From Yponomeuta sedellus (Eukaryota; Arthropoda; Insecta; Lepidoptera; Yponomeutidae): 64,000 nucleotides of DNA. The notes below the pieces were generated by a model, which saw only the letters and a list, made by a program, of their open reading frames with translations, was not told where the DNA came from and made no database searches. The position numbers were made by a program, and so were the translations under genes. The stretch lies in assembly GCA_934045075.1 (NCBI GenBank), contig OW203736.1:22793805-22857804 (forward strand), given 5' to 3'. The stretch's first letter is position 1, and each line of letters opens with the position of its first letter. Of the stretch, positions 28,246 through 41,500 are shown in pieces.

Positions 28246-28971
28246 ACAATTTTATCTAAATTTTTAAGGTCCGAAATAAACGATTATTATTATTAATCGG
28301 GAAACATACATACGAAATAAAAATATTCTGACGAATGAAGTACCTCCTCCTGCAAATGACCGTAACTCACGCGACACTATGGTAATCGCATCGACATTAT
28401 ACGATCTTGTGATGACATCCCTATGCCCGCGTTCAAAAACTGGTATATTTTTTGTGGTGTGTTTTTGTAATTTTTCAAGGAGGGATTTATTTATATAGAG
28501 CAATACAACCTCTCTGAATCCAAGCAAGAAATGATGTTATGAAAATGTATGGGCCACAGATGTAAATGGGCAAAACCAAAGAATCTCCTCCTTTTTTCAC
28601 AGACTAAACAAATACCAAATACGAACAGTGCAGCGGCGGGCGCACTTAGCGCTTGGGTGACATTGACAGGGGGCGGGGCACGTGGGTTTGAATTTAGGGT
28701 TACCAGTCAATGAAATTTTATACCTATGGTGGGAGTTTGCAGTCATATGGAAGCTACAAGATGTGGAAGGCCGAGGCCAAGAACATCCTTGCGTTCACGC
28801 ATGATGGCGCACAGAATTAACTAATCACAGAGTTAACAGAAAGAACACAGAGTAACCACGTCCCCACGCTAGGCCTCTGTCATGCGCTGCTTTCATTCAA
28901 AGCTTTCAATCAGACTAATAATTGAAAGGACTGGGGTAGTGTTTATGGTTCCGTAGTCGATTACAAACCCT
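28246..28971. other. Intergenic stretch
   Basis: Nothing recognised. Confidence 0.3.
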
Positions 28972-30098
28972 TCGGAGTTTGTCCACCGCCGCCGTCACCA
29001 AGAACGAGATGACGGCGCCGAAGTAGTGGTACATACATTTACTTAAGCCGCGTGTCCACCGCACATCCGTCACTCGAGCGCCGTCATCCCGGCCGCCGAA
29101 ATTGCGAGTAGATCGGCGGGACCGCTAGAACGTCGCCCGAGATTTTGACGGGCCGATGTGCCACCAATACAAAACACGTATGAACTTGTCCACACACTGC
29201 CGTCGCCGTCGCCCGTACACGAGCTCAGTTATTATTTTGTCTATCATCAAATTCATCAACTATCATAATATATCATTGTAATAAAAATGGGCAAAAAAAT
29301 TAAATAGGATATTTATTCATTAATAGAAGTTATAGAAAGTAAAGAATGTAAAGTGGTGTACATAAAACGCCCCTGTGATGTATCGTTCACGTATTAGCGG
29401 ATGAACCCAAAATTCTTTGCAAGTTGTCGCCAGTTTAACCTAGCCATCACTTTTATTTCTTCGAAAATGCTACATGACAGTTGGAACAAACTAAACCATC
29501 GTTCGCGGTGGACAAACGATCGCCATCACGTCATATTAAACTCGACCCAAAATCATCTCGTTCTCGGTGACGGCGGCGGTGGATCCATTCGACCCAAAAT
29601 ATAGCCTAAGGTTGTTTGTCCACCGCCGATTATTTTGGGCCGAGTTTAATATGTCGTGACGGCGATCGTTTGTCCACCGCGACCGATGGTTTAGTTTGTT
29701 CCAACTGTTCCAAACATTCTTTACTTTCTATAACTTCTATTAATGAATAAATATCGTACCTATTTAAATTTTTTAGCCATTTTATTACAATGATATATTA
29801 TGATAATTGATGACAGACAAAATAATAACTGAGCTCGTGTACGGTGCGACGGCGACGGCAGTGTATGGACTAGTTCATACGTGTTTTGTATTGCCGGCAC
29901 ATCGGCCCGACAAAATCTCGGGCCACGTTCTAGCGGTCACGCTGATCTACTCGCAATCTCGGCGGCCGGGATGACGGCACTCGGGTGACGGATGTGCGGT
30001 GGAAACGCGGCTTAAGTAAATGTATGTACCGCTACTTCGGCGCCGTCATCTCGTTCTCAGTGACGTGACGGTGACGGCGGCGGTGGAGAAACAGCCTT
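28972..30098. mobile_element. ~1.1-kb foldback element: two TIR elements in head-to-head inverted orientation
   Basis: TTTGTCCACCGCCGCCGTCA begins the left part (28977) and its complement ends the right part (~30090). The inner edges (29549-29585 and 29608-29630) repeat the same terminal sequence. The arms share long stretches such as 'cgagctcagttattattttg', 'tatagaaagtaaagaatg' and 'ggccgccgaaattgcgag', with scattered differences. No transposase is encoded. The flanking duplication is not clear. Confidence 0.85.
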
Positions 30099-32330
30099 AA
30101 TTTATAAAAAAAATTATCCCCGATTTTGTAGCTTGTAGTCCTTTGTAACGTACCTATTCTGTAATACGCTATCGACCGCTGCAAAATTCAGTGCTATATT
30201 CAAGAATGCCTGAAGCCTGGAACTCTGAACCGTCCTGGCCGGTTTAATTTCTTGTAAGTATTGTCAGCTTATGTTGCAATATTAACTATAGGAGAAGACG
30301 AGTCCGGAGTGATGGTATAATTATGGGCAAAAATAAAGTAGACATCTGCTTATTTTTCATATTTTATTAGTGAGTATAAGCGTGTTTCGGCACAGCTGAC
30401 TAGCGATTTACAAACAAGGTATCACAGGCCCCCTGCCACCGCCCCCCTCCCGACGCGGGGTGCGGGACTGCTTCATTGCACTTAAGCCTCGTACACATTT
30501 GCTTTATTTTGATGCCTTTTAAATGCTTAAAACGCATGGATCTAAAGAAGTATAGATGCGCCAAGAGCGTACAAAAATGAAGCAAATGTAAATCGGGCTT
30601 TATTCCGATGAATAATCATGATTTAAAATTCAAAATAATCTAAAATAACTAAGTTCTTTTTTAACCTACAAAATATGATATCTATTATATCTAATCGGGT
30701 GTTGTGCGAATGTGGCTACGTATGTACACTTCCCCCAGTATAATAAAAAAATGGTATTTACACGTATTGTATAGTACAGCATCGTTGACTAGACGTGAGC
30801 GGCGCGTGACGTCACACGGCTGGCGCGCGGTTACATTATTCTACCTTATACAAAGCAGTAATTGATTTAACACAAGACTCCATGCTAGCTGCATGGGTAG
30901 AAAGAGTTTATATATTACAGACTCGATACAGCGTTAACTTTAATGGACGTATAGTAAGCTGGCAGAAGCTCGCGCGTGACGTCACTAGACATCTCTAACA
31001 CTTACACAACCAACCAAATAATAAAATTCATAAAATATTAACAAGCATAAAATAAGACAACAAAATACTTATACAAGAAAACGACAACCCGTTTGGACTA
31101 AAATTCAGAAATAAAATACAAAAATAAAACATTGAAGGCGACTCGTGACGATTCTTTTAAATGGTCCATTAAACTAACATAATTAATATTAACTTATATG
31201 GAGAAGTACGGTGTGGTTGCGTATACTTCCCAGTAGGATTGATTATTGATTGTACATATACTAGTGTCTGCTTGACATGTTGACGCACTGTGCCACGGGT
31301 CGCGCGTCTGTATAAAACAATGAGGTTGGCAACACTGAGCTAAAACCGAAGGCGCCGTTGGAGGTTGTGATTGGCTGTCTGAACTGAACCGACGTCTTAT
31401 TCAAATTTGTTAACTAATTACCTCAGATTAATAATATTGTTCTGAGCTAATTACTTAATATTATTACTTCTGGCGGCGCTAGTTTTCTTGGTTGCATTCA
31501 TCATTATTTACGTATAAAAATATCGCAATACAAATGGTAACATTTTCAGATTCTAATATCAATAATACAACTTCTGTAAACAGATCGGTAGTGGTAAGAA
31601 GCTGCTTTAGTATCATTTAGGCTCCTTAACGATATTTCATGGATTTCGGGTACGACCGAGATACGTAATATATAACCGCAAAGTCTAAAGTACAGTTGAC
31701 ACCCTAAATTTTGTATGTACATCACTTTACCACGAGAGCGTGCGGCAGCGTCAACATTTGGAACTTTAGTTGTGTTTAATTTCTATAATACGAGTCGGAT
31801 TAATCATTAACAGGATGGTCATCGAGTCGCAGTTTCTGTGCTACTTCGAATAAAACCTTTCTAATTTCATCGATCAAATTAAACTTTGACGATGGAGCGT
31901 TTATAATACGATTTGACCATAAACAACTCGGTAATATATTTACAAAGTCGAACACCTATAGGTTAATTTGTAGGTAAAGTTCGTTCGGTCGCGGCGTCAA
32001 TTTGAACGAAAACATTTTGGTCGTGATATACGTCGGCTCGTATTTTAGAAACCGAAACCCAACCGCACGGAACACGGTCGCCGCGGCGCACGATGCGAAC
32101 ACAGCTCGGCGATTTTTAGTGAGCCGGCCGCCACTCGAAGAAATTCCGAAATCCCACCACCAAGGCGCGGCGCCTCCGGCGAGCTCCCCCGCGAGCGGGG
32201 CGCGCCGCCCGCCGCGGGGGAGGGGGGGGCGCTCCCCGGCAGAGCGCGGGCTCGTGAAGTATGCGAAAACTCGGACGCTCGGCGTTCGTTCGGGAGCGGT
32301 CGCGCGACGGGCGACGGTCGCGCAGCGGCG
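30099..32330. other. Downstream flank / probable 3' UTR region of Klp68D
   Basis: The 5' part (32330-32150) is GC-rich and continues the terminal exon. Farther on it is AT-rich, with two palindromic CGTGACGTCAC sites (30802, 30975) and a family D repeat. A minus-strand AATAAA near 30360 is one possible 3' end, but the true end is not determined. Confidence 0.4.
31806..31871 (+). repeat. Dispersed short repeat (family D), copy 3
   Basis: 'gagtcgcagtttctgtgcta' and 'aataaaacctttctaatttc', matching copies 1 and 2. Confidence 0.55.
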
Positions 32331-32522
32331 CTAGCGCGCGGCGGCGGCGGCGGCGGCCAAGCGCGCAGCGGCCGGAGCCGGCGCCGGCGCGGCGGTGCGC
32401 GGCCGCCCGCGCCGCGCAGCGCTGGCGGCGCGGGCGCTGCTCGCTGCAGCCCCCGCCCCCGCCCCCGCCCCCGCGCCGCCCGGCCGCCGCAGCGAGCGCT
32501 CGCTGGGCTGCGACTGCGTCAT
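32331..32522 (-). CDS. Klp68D: Klp68D exon 12 (terminal, provisional)
   Basis: Acceptor gactccgcag|ATGACG, in phase with exon 11; TAG at 32331-32333. Encodes [16 protein letters not shown] and a Gly/Ala/Arg-rich low-complexity tail. Chosen on phase, GC content and the splice site; the tail has no conserved motif. Confidence 0.6.
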   Translation of the reverse strand: MTQSQPSERSLRRPGGAGAGAGAGAAASSARAASAARRGRPRTAAPAPAPAAARLAAAAAAAR

Positions 32523-35500
32523 CTGCGGAGTCAAACGAACGACATGGGATCACCATTATGTACCACCTCACAGTAACCCCATACGTCATCCCAGACTTCC
32601 ATACGAATGCTAACAGTATTAATTGCAATTTTTCCCACATATTCGAAATAGAGAGGCGATCTATTAATAGTTTAATGTAGGTACATATACCCTATTTATT
32701 GAAGCTTGAGACAAAAGATAAACACAGAAATAGTGATTCTCAAACTTTTATCGGAAGAAACAGCACGCTCGCGTCAACAAGTTGGGAGAATGAAAATGGC
32801 GGTTATAACGCGAACGAAAATAAAATAGCATCTTTCAAATTAGAATGTTTGCATTACATTACATCTTTAATGAGCAGTGTTATAACACTTGTTATAACAC
32901 TGCTTGTTATAACAGTTTTATAACAACCTCTGGCTATCCGTGCCAGAGGTTGCGGGTTCGAATCCCGGCATGGGTGAAAAATTTTTAGCCTCTAAATAGG
33001 TTTTTAAATTTGTCCTTAGCACGGGTTAGTGCATTAAAAATAAAAATAGTATAGCGTTATAACACGTTCAAAATTTGTGAAGCGCTGACTTTTTGGGTTA
33101 TTTATAGTGCCACAATGCTATTAAAAAGTTATGTACTAAAATTAAATTTATATCAAATGCATTATTTACCAAATATGAAATTAAATATGATATTTATTTT
33201 TTTCAAACATATTATATATTTTTACGATACTTTTAACAATCAATGTCGATTTTTTTTATTTTATTTCTGATTAATAACAAACTTGGCATAATAAATTACC
33301 CTTTCTATTGTTTGTTTACCTTTTGTCTCAAGCTTCAATAAATAGGGTATAGTACGTCGAGTATCTAAGGCATGCTAAGTTTTAAGTCACCCCGTTCTGA
33401 CGCCTCGCTTCACCCCGTCTCAGAAGTCCCGAGAGCCACAGACATTTTGGTCAAGATTTTAATTATGTATTCTGAACGGCCAGCGACTACTGAAAATACA
33501 TTAACGTAAAAGGGTAGTAACAGAAGATAATAAGCGGAAGCGGACGGCGCAATTCACTTGTGCAATACATTAGCTTTTAAGTTTAGTTACAATTTAGCTC
33601 GCATGTAACCAACATTAAACAGTGAACAATAAACAGTGAATTTTTGAAATAACATTTTTGATTGGTTTAAATCCTCAACAACTATAAGAACGAGTGCCAA
33701 TCAGTTAACATCAAGATTAACACTTACTGTAGGAGTTTGGAGTAACTAAAGCTACTAGCCCCTACATAATGGTCCTTCGAGCCGGATGCTCAGTGTGTTT
33801 ATTGCCCTGAATACGTTAGCGAATCGGTCCAACCGGCCTCTCACAAGCGGGAATCATCGGAAGGATTGAGAAGGCGCAATTAATGTGTTGGGATGTGAAT
33901 ACACGGGGCTACGGAACAAGGTCAGCACCGGTGTTGAAACAGAACCATCATCGTGCAGCCACTAACAATAACATCAACAGAGGCAACTATCTGTGTAGTA
34001 ATATTCACTTAATTTTTTGTTTGTCGTTTAGGGATTGAGCTAATTTGATTAATTCGAATTCAATCATCATGCAGGAAGAAAAGAGTATTTAATTTATCCC
34101 CAATTGAAATTTTCCGTCACGCTTACTAGACACACGGATGGAAGTCCAATTTGTAATTGGAAGACATTGGATCCATGTAATGATACATTGAATTGTTACC
34201 TCTCAACTTAATAAACTTAATCCTTTAATTTGTAAGAATTTCTTTTTTTTTGGAGTGCATACAGATGAAGGTACGAAAGGTAAGAAAAGTACATTGTGAG
34301 AATGGTACGTTTCGCGCATGGGGTGCAGTTTGCGTAAGATACATTGAATGCGATCGAGGCATCACAAGCCAGTATGATTAACAATTTTAATTTGTACAAA
34401 ATACTGTACTGTATATTGGCTAAATTTGTCTGTACGCATTGTCATTGTCGGGCGGTCTTCTTACACTTCCCCGGGAGAGAGCCGGAGGGTCGGTGTCATC
34501 GTAGCCTTCTCTCGTTATCAGGTGACCTTTCCGACGGTGGTCTTCGTGGGGGTCGAAACGGTCTTAGATACATCGCCCCGTTACCTGCGCGGGCGCGGCC
34601 GCGGGGGGCGCGGGCGCGGCGGGCGGCAGCGCGCGCGCCGTGGGCGGCAGCGGCAGCGGGCGCAGGTCCAGCAGCATGTCCGCGCGCATGCGCGGCGCGC
34701 CGCCCGCCAGCGCCGCCTCGCACTGCGGCCGCCGCCGCCCCGCCGCGCACACGGGCCGCGCCGCCAGCGGCTCGGACACCCTGCGACGGAAAATGCAACC
34801 TCGTCACTTGCATCGCGACACCTCGGAACGCGGCATGAAAATATCATGTTCTATAAAAATGGAATCGTATTATAGGTACGTGCGCACAGAGAAGCACTGC
34901 AGCGACACAAATTATTTGCACTCACTGTGATAAAATTATAACATACCGTTGTTATGCCCCGGAACCCGACCTATCCCAGACCCGTTTAAACTAGTGTTTG
35001 AAGATCTAACCAATTTTTTGTACTTAACAGATTCGCGGTGTCATCAGCGGAAGCTACAATTTTTGCCTGAATCAGGTTAAGAAAACACAGGTCGTTGACA
35101 TAAATCAGGAAGAGTGTCGGCCGTAGCTACTCCTTGTGGCACGTCAAATAAAATTTTATTCTGGTCACTAAAACTGTCGTCAACCTTAACTATTTGTCTC
35201 CGGATAGAGAGATAGAAAGCAAATTATTTCCAATTTCCCATTCCCAAAACTAATTCCCAGCTGTTCCATTTTTTTTAGAAGCATCGGTCTCGACACCGTA
35301 TCAAAAGCTTCAGCAAGATCTAGAAAGCCGCCTGGGCACTCGACCCTTGAATCCAGATCGTCGGTTATAATATCAGTTAGAAGTGCAACGACGTCCTCCA
35401 TCGACCCCTACGAAAACCAAACTGTCCCTGCGCCTAATCCTTTACAACCGAAGAAAATAATTTACTCAGACTTCTTTGAAATTCACATGACTTTTTCTTT

Positions 35501-38500
35501 TTCTAAGTATCATGTTAAAAGTCTATTCCTTGCAATATGTAAATATGATTGTTAATAAGAAGTAATTTTATATTTTAATGTTTTTAAATTTTTAAGTCAC
35601 TAACCAAACTGTGTATATTTTTATTGTGCCTAATAAGTACTACTAACCAAATGGATCTATGTTATCTGAAATAAATAAATAAAAAAAATAAAAAATAGCG
35701 GAAGCGAGACGTTCTTGCGATTCTCTGCGGTTCACAGCTGTTCCCAAACTTTATTTCACGCGTCACTAAGTAGCCCTCCCCCAAGTAAAGACGCACCGCG
35801 CTCTACGTGACCCCCTAGACAACGGTGTCAGCGCATAGTTACAGCGGCGGCAGCAGCCAGCAGTCCTGGTCGTCGTCCCAGCGCGCGCGCAGCACGAGCG
35901 CGCGGCCGGCGCGCGGCACCAGGCTGTCTGCCAGCAGCAGCCGCCGCCGCAGCGCGCGCGCCGCCGCCGCCTGCGCCGCCTCGCGCTCGCGCCGCTCGCC
36001 GTCGTGCGCCTCGCGCCGCTCCACCATCTCCTCGCGCAGCCACGCGTACTTGCCCAGGCAGCGCTTCAGCCTGCCGACAACAGGGGGAGGTTAGCATGGG
36101 ACTCGTCTTTATGAAATTGCTACTCGAAGACCGCCTCGAAAGCATGCGTTGTCCTCTCATAAAGTATAATAAAGGTACCAGAGACGTGGCCTATCGAGCC
36201 CGAGGTGGCGGGATGACAAGAAACGGTCGACGACAAGGAGAAATGGAGATATTAAAGGGGAGACCTTCGTTCAACAGTGAGACACTAATTTACAAAAAAA
36301 AAGAACGATCCTCAATATACAATTAACAATAACATTTTGGGACAAAGCAGCTTATATTCATAGTAGTCAACGGATCCTATGGCAATCCTACAAGATGAAG
36401 CGAAACCGGTAATTAGTCCGGACGTGGCTTCTTAAAGGCCGTTTTCTCCATAGAACCAAATCTAGATTTTTTTTTTTTTACGTAGCCTCGTTTGTGTCCC
36501 ACTGCTGGGCAAAGGCCTCCCCCAACTCAGACCAGATGTATCTGTCTTGTGCCACCTCAGACCACTCCGGCATGTATCGGTCGAGATCGTCTCGCCAACG
36601 TTTTCTTGGCCTACCTCTCCTGCGATGACCACCTTGTGGCACCCACTCGGTGGCAAGTCTTGCCCACCTATCCGGGTGCATTCTGCTGATATGCCCTGCC
36701 CAGCTCCACTTCAACCTTGCAGTCTGGACACCCACATCAGCTATGCGTGTTTTTGAGCGTAGCGTAGTGTTGCGGATATGGTCAATCCTTCTGACGCTCA
36801 ACATGCTACGCTCCATAGCTCGCTGGCAAACTTTGAGCTTGGACTTCTGTTCTTCGGTCAATGACCAAGTCTGGGAGCCGTAAGTGAGGACGGGCAGGAT
36901 GCACATGTCGACGAGTCTCCGTTTCAAGGAAAGCGGAAGGCTTCCTTTCAACAAATCCTTCATGGACCAGTAGCACTTCCAGGCGTTTTCGATACGGCGA
37001 TTGATTTCCTTGCCTGTTTTCGAAGCTTACTATCTGGCCCAAGTAGATGTACTCATCGACATAGTGTATCTCCTGCCCGTCGACCTCAACTTTGCTCTTT
37101 CGACCGTTGGTCATGACTTTGGTCTTAGACCTGTTCATAGAAAGTCCAACCTCAAGGCTTGCAGCACTAAGCTCTTCCAGCATGATTTCGAGCTCGGATG
37201 CATTCGAAGCGAACAGGACAATATCGTCGGCGAAGCGAAGGTTTGTTAGTTTTCTGCCGCCAACTTCAATGCCTCTATTTAACCACGTGTCTGGTAACGT
37301 TTTAAAAACCTCTTCTAGGGTTGAAGTGAATAATTTTGGCGAGAGAGGGTCGCCTTGTTTGACGCCCCTTTCTATTACAAATGATGGTCCTGTTGAATTT
37401 AATTTTATATTTGCTGTGCTGTTGCTGTATATTAACCGAAGTAAATCGAAGTAAATATATTAACCGAAGTTAAGTGACAAATAGAAGGAATAAACTGCTT
37501 TCTCGCAAAGTGCGCTAAATTGCTACAATAAAGGATAAAACGTTGAAAGTGAACCGTTAAAATAGTATGTGCTATCGTAAAGTGAGAGACAAAGAAAGTG
37601 CAAAGTCCACCGCTCTGAGAATTTGCTTCTCGTCGTCCGCTAAAACTTTCGGGCCGTGTGAGCAGTTCAATATTTTCGACCACTAAAGTAATCGGCGTAC
37701 TGGATTGTCGGTTAAGAAGGCGCTTCAAAGTGCAGTCAGTTGATTGAGACTGAGTTCGAGGCCGACTAAAATCGTCACTTTTATTTTGCTTTATTTTTGC
37801 TACTGATCGCCTTTTTTATTTTTTTATAATGAATTGCCAAGTGTGCCGCAAAATAATAACACTCAGTGACCTGCTTAAATGCGCCGCATGCAAAAAGCAG
37901 TTTCACTATCAATGCTTAAACATTGCTTCTGCTAAATACTCAGCTTTGTATCCAACGAAAAAACAATGGAAGTGTGAGCCATGTACGAATATTACAATAA
38001 GCCGTGGAAAGAACTCTAAGAAGAACACAGGAAAGAACATGTCAGTCAGCTCAGAAATAGTATATTCAAACACCAGCCTGACAACAAAAACTACTAAACC
38101 TCCTACCACGAACCATCCGAGTCCACTGCTGAGAACTGCTTCTACGGAAGATCTTTCTACTTGTGATTTGGATAAGAGTTCAAGTTTTTTAGATACAACT
38201 TCAAGAAGCCTTCCAAATGCAGTAAACATAAACGATTCTATCGTACAAAGTTTAAAAGAACAAATTGCTGATATGACCATTGACTTAAACAGCGCACACG
38301 AAGAAATTGTCAGCCTTAATGAAGAAAATACTAGATTGAAAATAGATGTTGAAGAACTAAAGAAGAAAATCGCCATATTAATGAAATTAAGTTCGAGCAT
38401 CACTACTTCTACTCCAAAACAAACTTCCCTGAACTCTAGCTCATCACAGGCTAAGTCAAAGAAAAAAATCGTGTTCGACAAACCCTCTACTCCAAAGTCT

Positions 38501-41500
38501 GGTACCGAAAAAATCAGCCCTAAAGAAACAGGTAAACGAAGGGTGATATTGTCTGATCAGGGGGTTGTCGCAGCCGAGAGAGAGATAATTAACGAACCTT
38601 CATCAAATAACAAATCAACGACACCTATAGAGAAGCCAAAAAGCAAACACTGGACAACTTCGAATACAAACAAGCCTATTATACATATTCTAGGGGACCA
38701 AGGTGGACGTGGAATTGCTCGAAAGCTCTGCGACTTGAGAAGTAACAATTGGAACAATAACTATAGAGTCTCTGCATTTATAAAGCCAAACGCTTTGTAT
38801 TCAATTATTCTTAATGATTTTAAGGAATTGATCACACGGGTCGCTGTAAATGATGTTATAATCCTCATAGTGGAGCCTAATGATAGCTCTACCTTTAAAA
38901 TTGACGTAGAGAACGTGTTGCAAAAAAGAAACACCCACAGTGTCGTATTTATGTGTGAAATCCAACGTAATCAGTCCCTAGATTCCAATATTTTTTACAA
39001 AAAATATATGCCTATTATTTACAAATATCAATACAATCATTTTGTAGAGTTGAAAAATGAGTTGGATCTCGCTCAGAAGTTGAATATAGAGATTGATTAT
39101 TTGCGTTATGAGGAAGAATTCATAACAAATTTTGGAAAACTAGTAAGAAAGCAAATATCCCAACAATCCTGCGGCAATTTAAAGGTGGGAACCATACCTT
39201 TTTATTTTCACCAACAGAAATTGAAAAACAAACAAAGAATACAGGAAAATAATTCCAAAATTCCCAGAAAAGGTACAATACCCTATTACTTCAGCAAAAC
39301 AACCCTAAAACGCGTGTCACATGACATTACCGCAAACAAGGGAGATTGTTTTTTTCGAGTCTAGCAATAAACTAAACATAAACAAAAAAATCCCACACCT
39401 AGGCATAGCGGTGGCACATTTAAATATACAAAGCTTAAATGATAGAAAGCAAGCTTTACTTGAGACATGGCTTCACTCGGAAGATGGGCGCCATATCAAA
39501 GTTTTATGCCTGACGGAACACCACCGAGTTAAGGATGATCTCGAAAGGATGTCATTTAGGGATTTTCGTCTAGCCTCATTTTTTTGCCGTAGGATTCGAA
39601 ATAGTAGAGGTGGGACTTGTATTTTTGTACACAATAGCTTACAATTTAACGAACTTCCCTCAATAAAACAATTTTCCATTTCGAACATTCTAGAAGTTTG
39701 CGGAATTAATGTATATGGAGCTTACATAATTTGTGCATATAGACCTAAAACAATGAACAATGATAAATTCGTAGACAACCTTGAAAATATCTTAAATCAC
39801 GTAAGTAATAAATTGGGCAGAAACTTCATACTGTGTGGAGATTTTAACATTAACTTATTGGTTTATGGAAGAGAAACTAGCGAGTTTTTATGCCTTCTAA
39901 ACTCATTTGGTGCTAAACCTTTCGTTCACGAGCCCACACGTATCACAGAGCATAGCAGTACCTGCATAGATAATATCATCGCAAATATAAATTTACGCAA
40001 TGTTAACGTGATTGAACTAGGTCTATCCGATCATTCCCTTCAGTGGGCTACGTTAGATATGGATATAAAATCAAAACCTAATGGTATTCATAGGCATATA
40101 AGAGATATAAATAAATCAAATATAGAAGAGTTAAAACATTTTTTGAGTAGTGTAAATTGGGATCCGGTGTGGACAAATTTTGATTTGAATATATCTTTCA
40201 ATATATTTCATGATGTGCTTATCAGTGCATTGGATAGATTTTGCCCATTGAAAAAGGTACAGGTAGATAAAAAATATGTTAAGCCAAAATGGATCACACC
40301 AGGTATAATGAAATCCTGCGAAACAAAGCGTGAACTTTTTATTAAGCTTAAGCATTCGAAAGAGAAGTCCGCGCTCTCTCAACATTATAAAAAATACTGT
40401 TTGATTTTGCACAATGTTGTAGCATATGCAAAAAAGAAAACCAATGAATATCTTATTACGAATTCGAATAACAAAATCAAGACTGTTTGGAACATAGTAA
40501 ATAGAACAGTCAAAGGGCAAAAATCTAAACCAATCGAGAGTTTTGTGGGACTTACAGATGGTGTCAAAATAGTCGAAAACGAGTTGGAGGCCCCTGATTT
40601 GTTTAATTCCTGCTTCATTAAAAATAGTTCAAATCGTGATCAAAATCGACTTATAAATGTTGAACTTCCCAGTTTTCATGAAAACTCGCTATTCATTACT
40701 CCCATTACCAAACAGGAACTTTCAAAGCTTGTGTTAGATCTAAATAACAAAAGATCTTGTGGTTATGACGGTTTACCAATTACCATAATTAAAGACGTCA
40801 TTGATGTTATTGCTGATATTCTTGTCTACCTAGTTAATCTGTCAATAGCCACAGGAGAATTCCCGGAACGACTAAAAAAAGCGCATATTAAACCTTTGCA
40901 CAAAGGTGACAGTAGACTGGATATTCAGAATTATCGCCCTATAGCGCTATTGCCTGTTTTGTCAAAAATTTTTGAAAAGTTTTACGCAATCCGACTATCA
41001 AATTTTTTGGTGAAATATAAAATATTATCCAAAAATCAATTCGGTTTCCAACAAGGCAAATCAACCGTAGATGCGGTATTTGACATGATGGATTTTGTGG
41101 CGAACTCTCTTAATAGTAAATCAAATGTTGTAACAGTCTTATTGGATTTATCCAAAGCATTTGACTGTGTAGATCATCAAGTTCTGATAGCTATTCTTGT
41201 TCGTTATGGTATTAGGGGGAATTGCTTGAACTGGCTTAAATCTTATCTGACCAATCGACGACAAAGCGTGATACTTCCTTTGGTGGATTCTCGGACTAAG
41301 CTGCTATCAAACGCAGAGTCTTTAAGCACAGAGACAACACAAGGAGTGCCGCAGAGAAGTGTTCTGGGACCCTTGTTATTTTTATTGTACATAAATCATC
41401 TGCCAGAGCTCGTTGATAGGAAACTTACTATGTTTGCAGATGATGTATCGGTCTTTTTCAAATTTGAAAGAAAAAGTGTAACTCAATTATCTGATGCAAT

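Larger units (their letters stand above)
32690..33347. mobile_element. 658-bp MITE with long TIRs, TATA duplicated, containing a SINE
   Basis: CCCTATTTATTGAAGCTTGA starts a TIR of ~35 bp (to 'acaaaagataaaca'), matched with one mismatch at 33313-33347. TATA flanks both ends (32686-32689 and 33348-33351). No coding capacity. It lies in the intron between Klp68D exons 12 and 11... strictly, just upstream of exon 12. Internal SINE at 32930. Confidence 0.9.

Noticed and set aside
30802..30985. Paired TGACGTCA sites as a cAMP-response enhancer
   Set aside because: The same octamer also occurs in several introns (46350, 52520, 53259), so the two copies here are not specific evidence.
35839..35841. 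Stop codon ending Klp68D after DCWLLPPL
   Set aside because: The TAA lies within a good donor (CT|GTAACT), and the in-phase next exon continues KIF3B-type tail homology.
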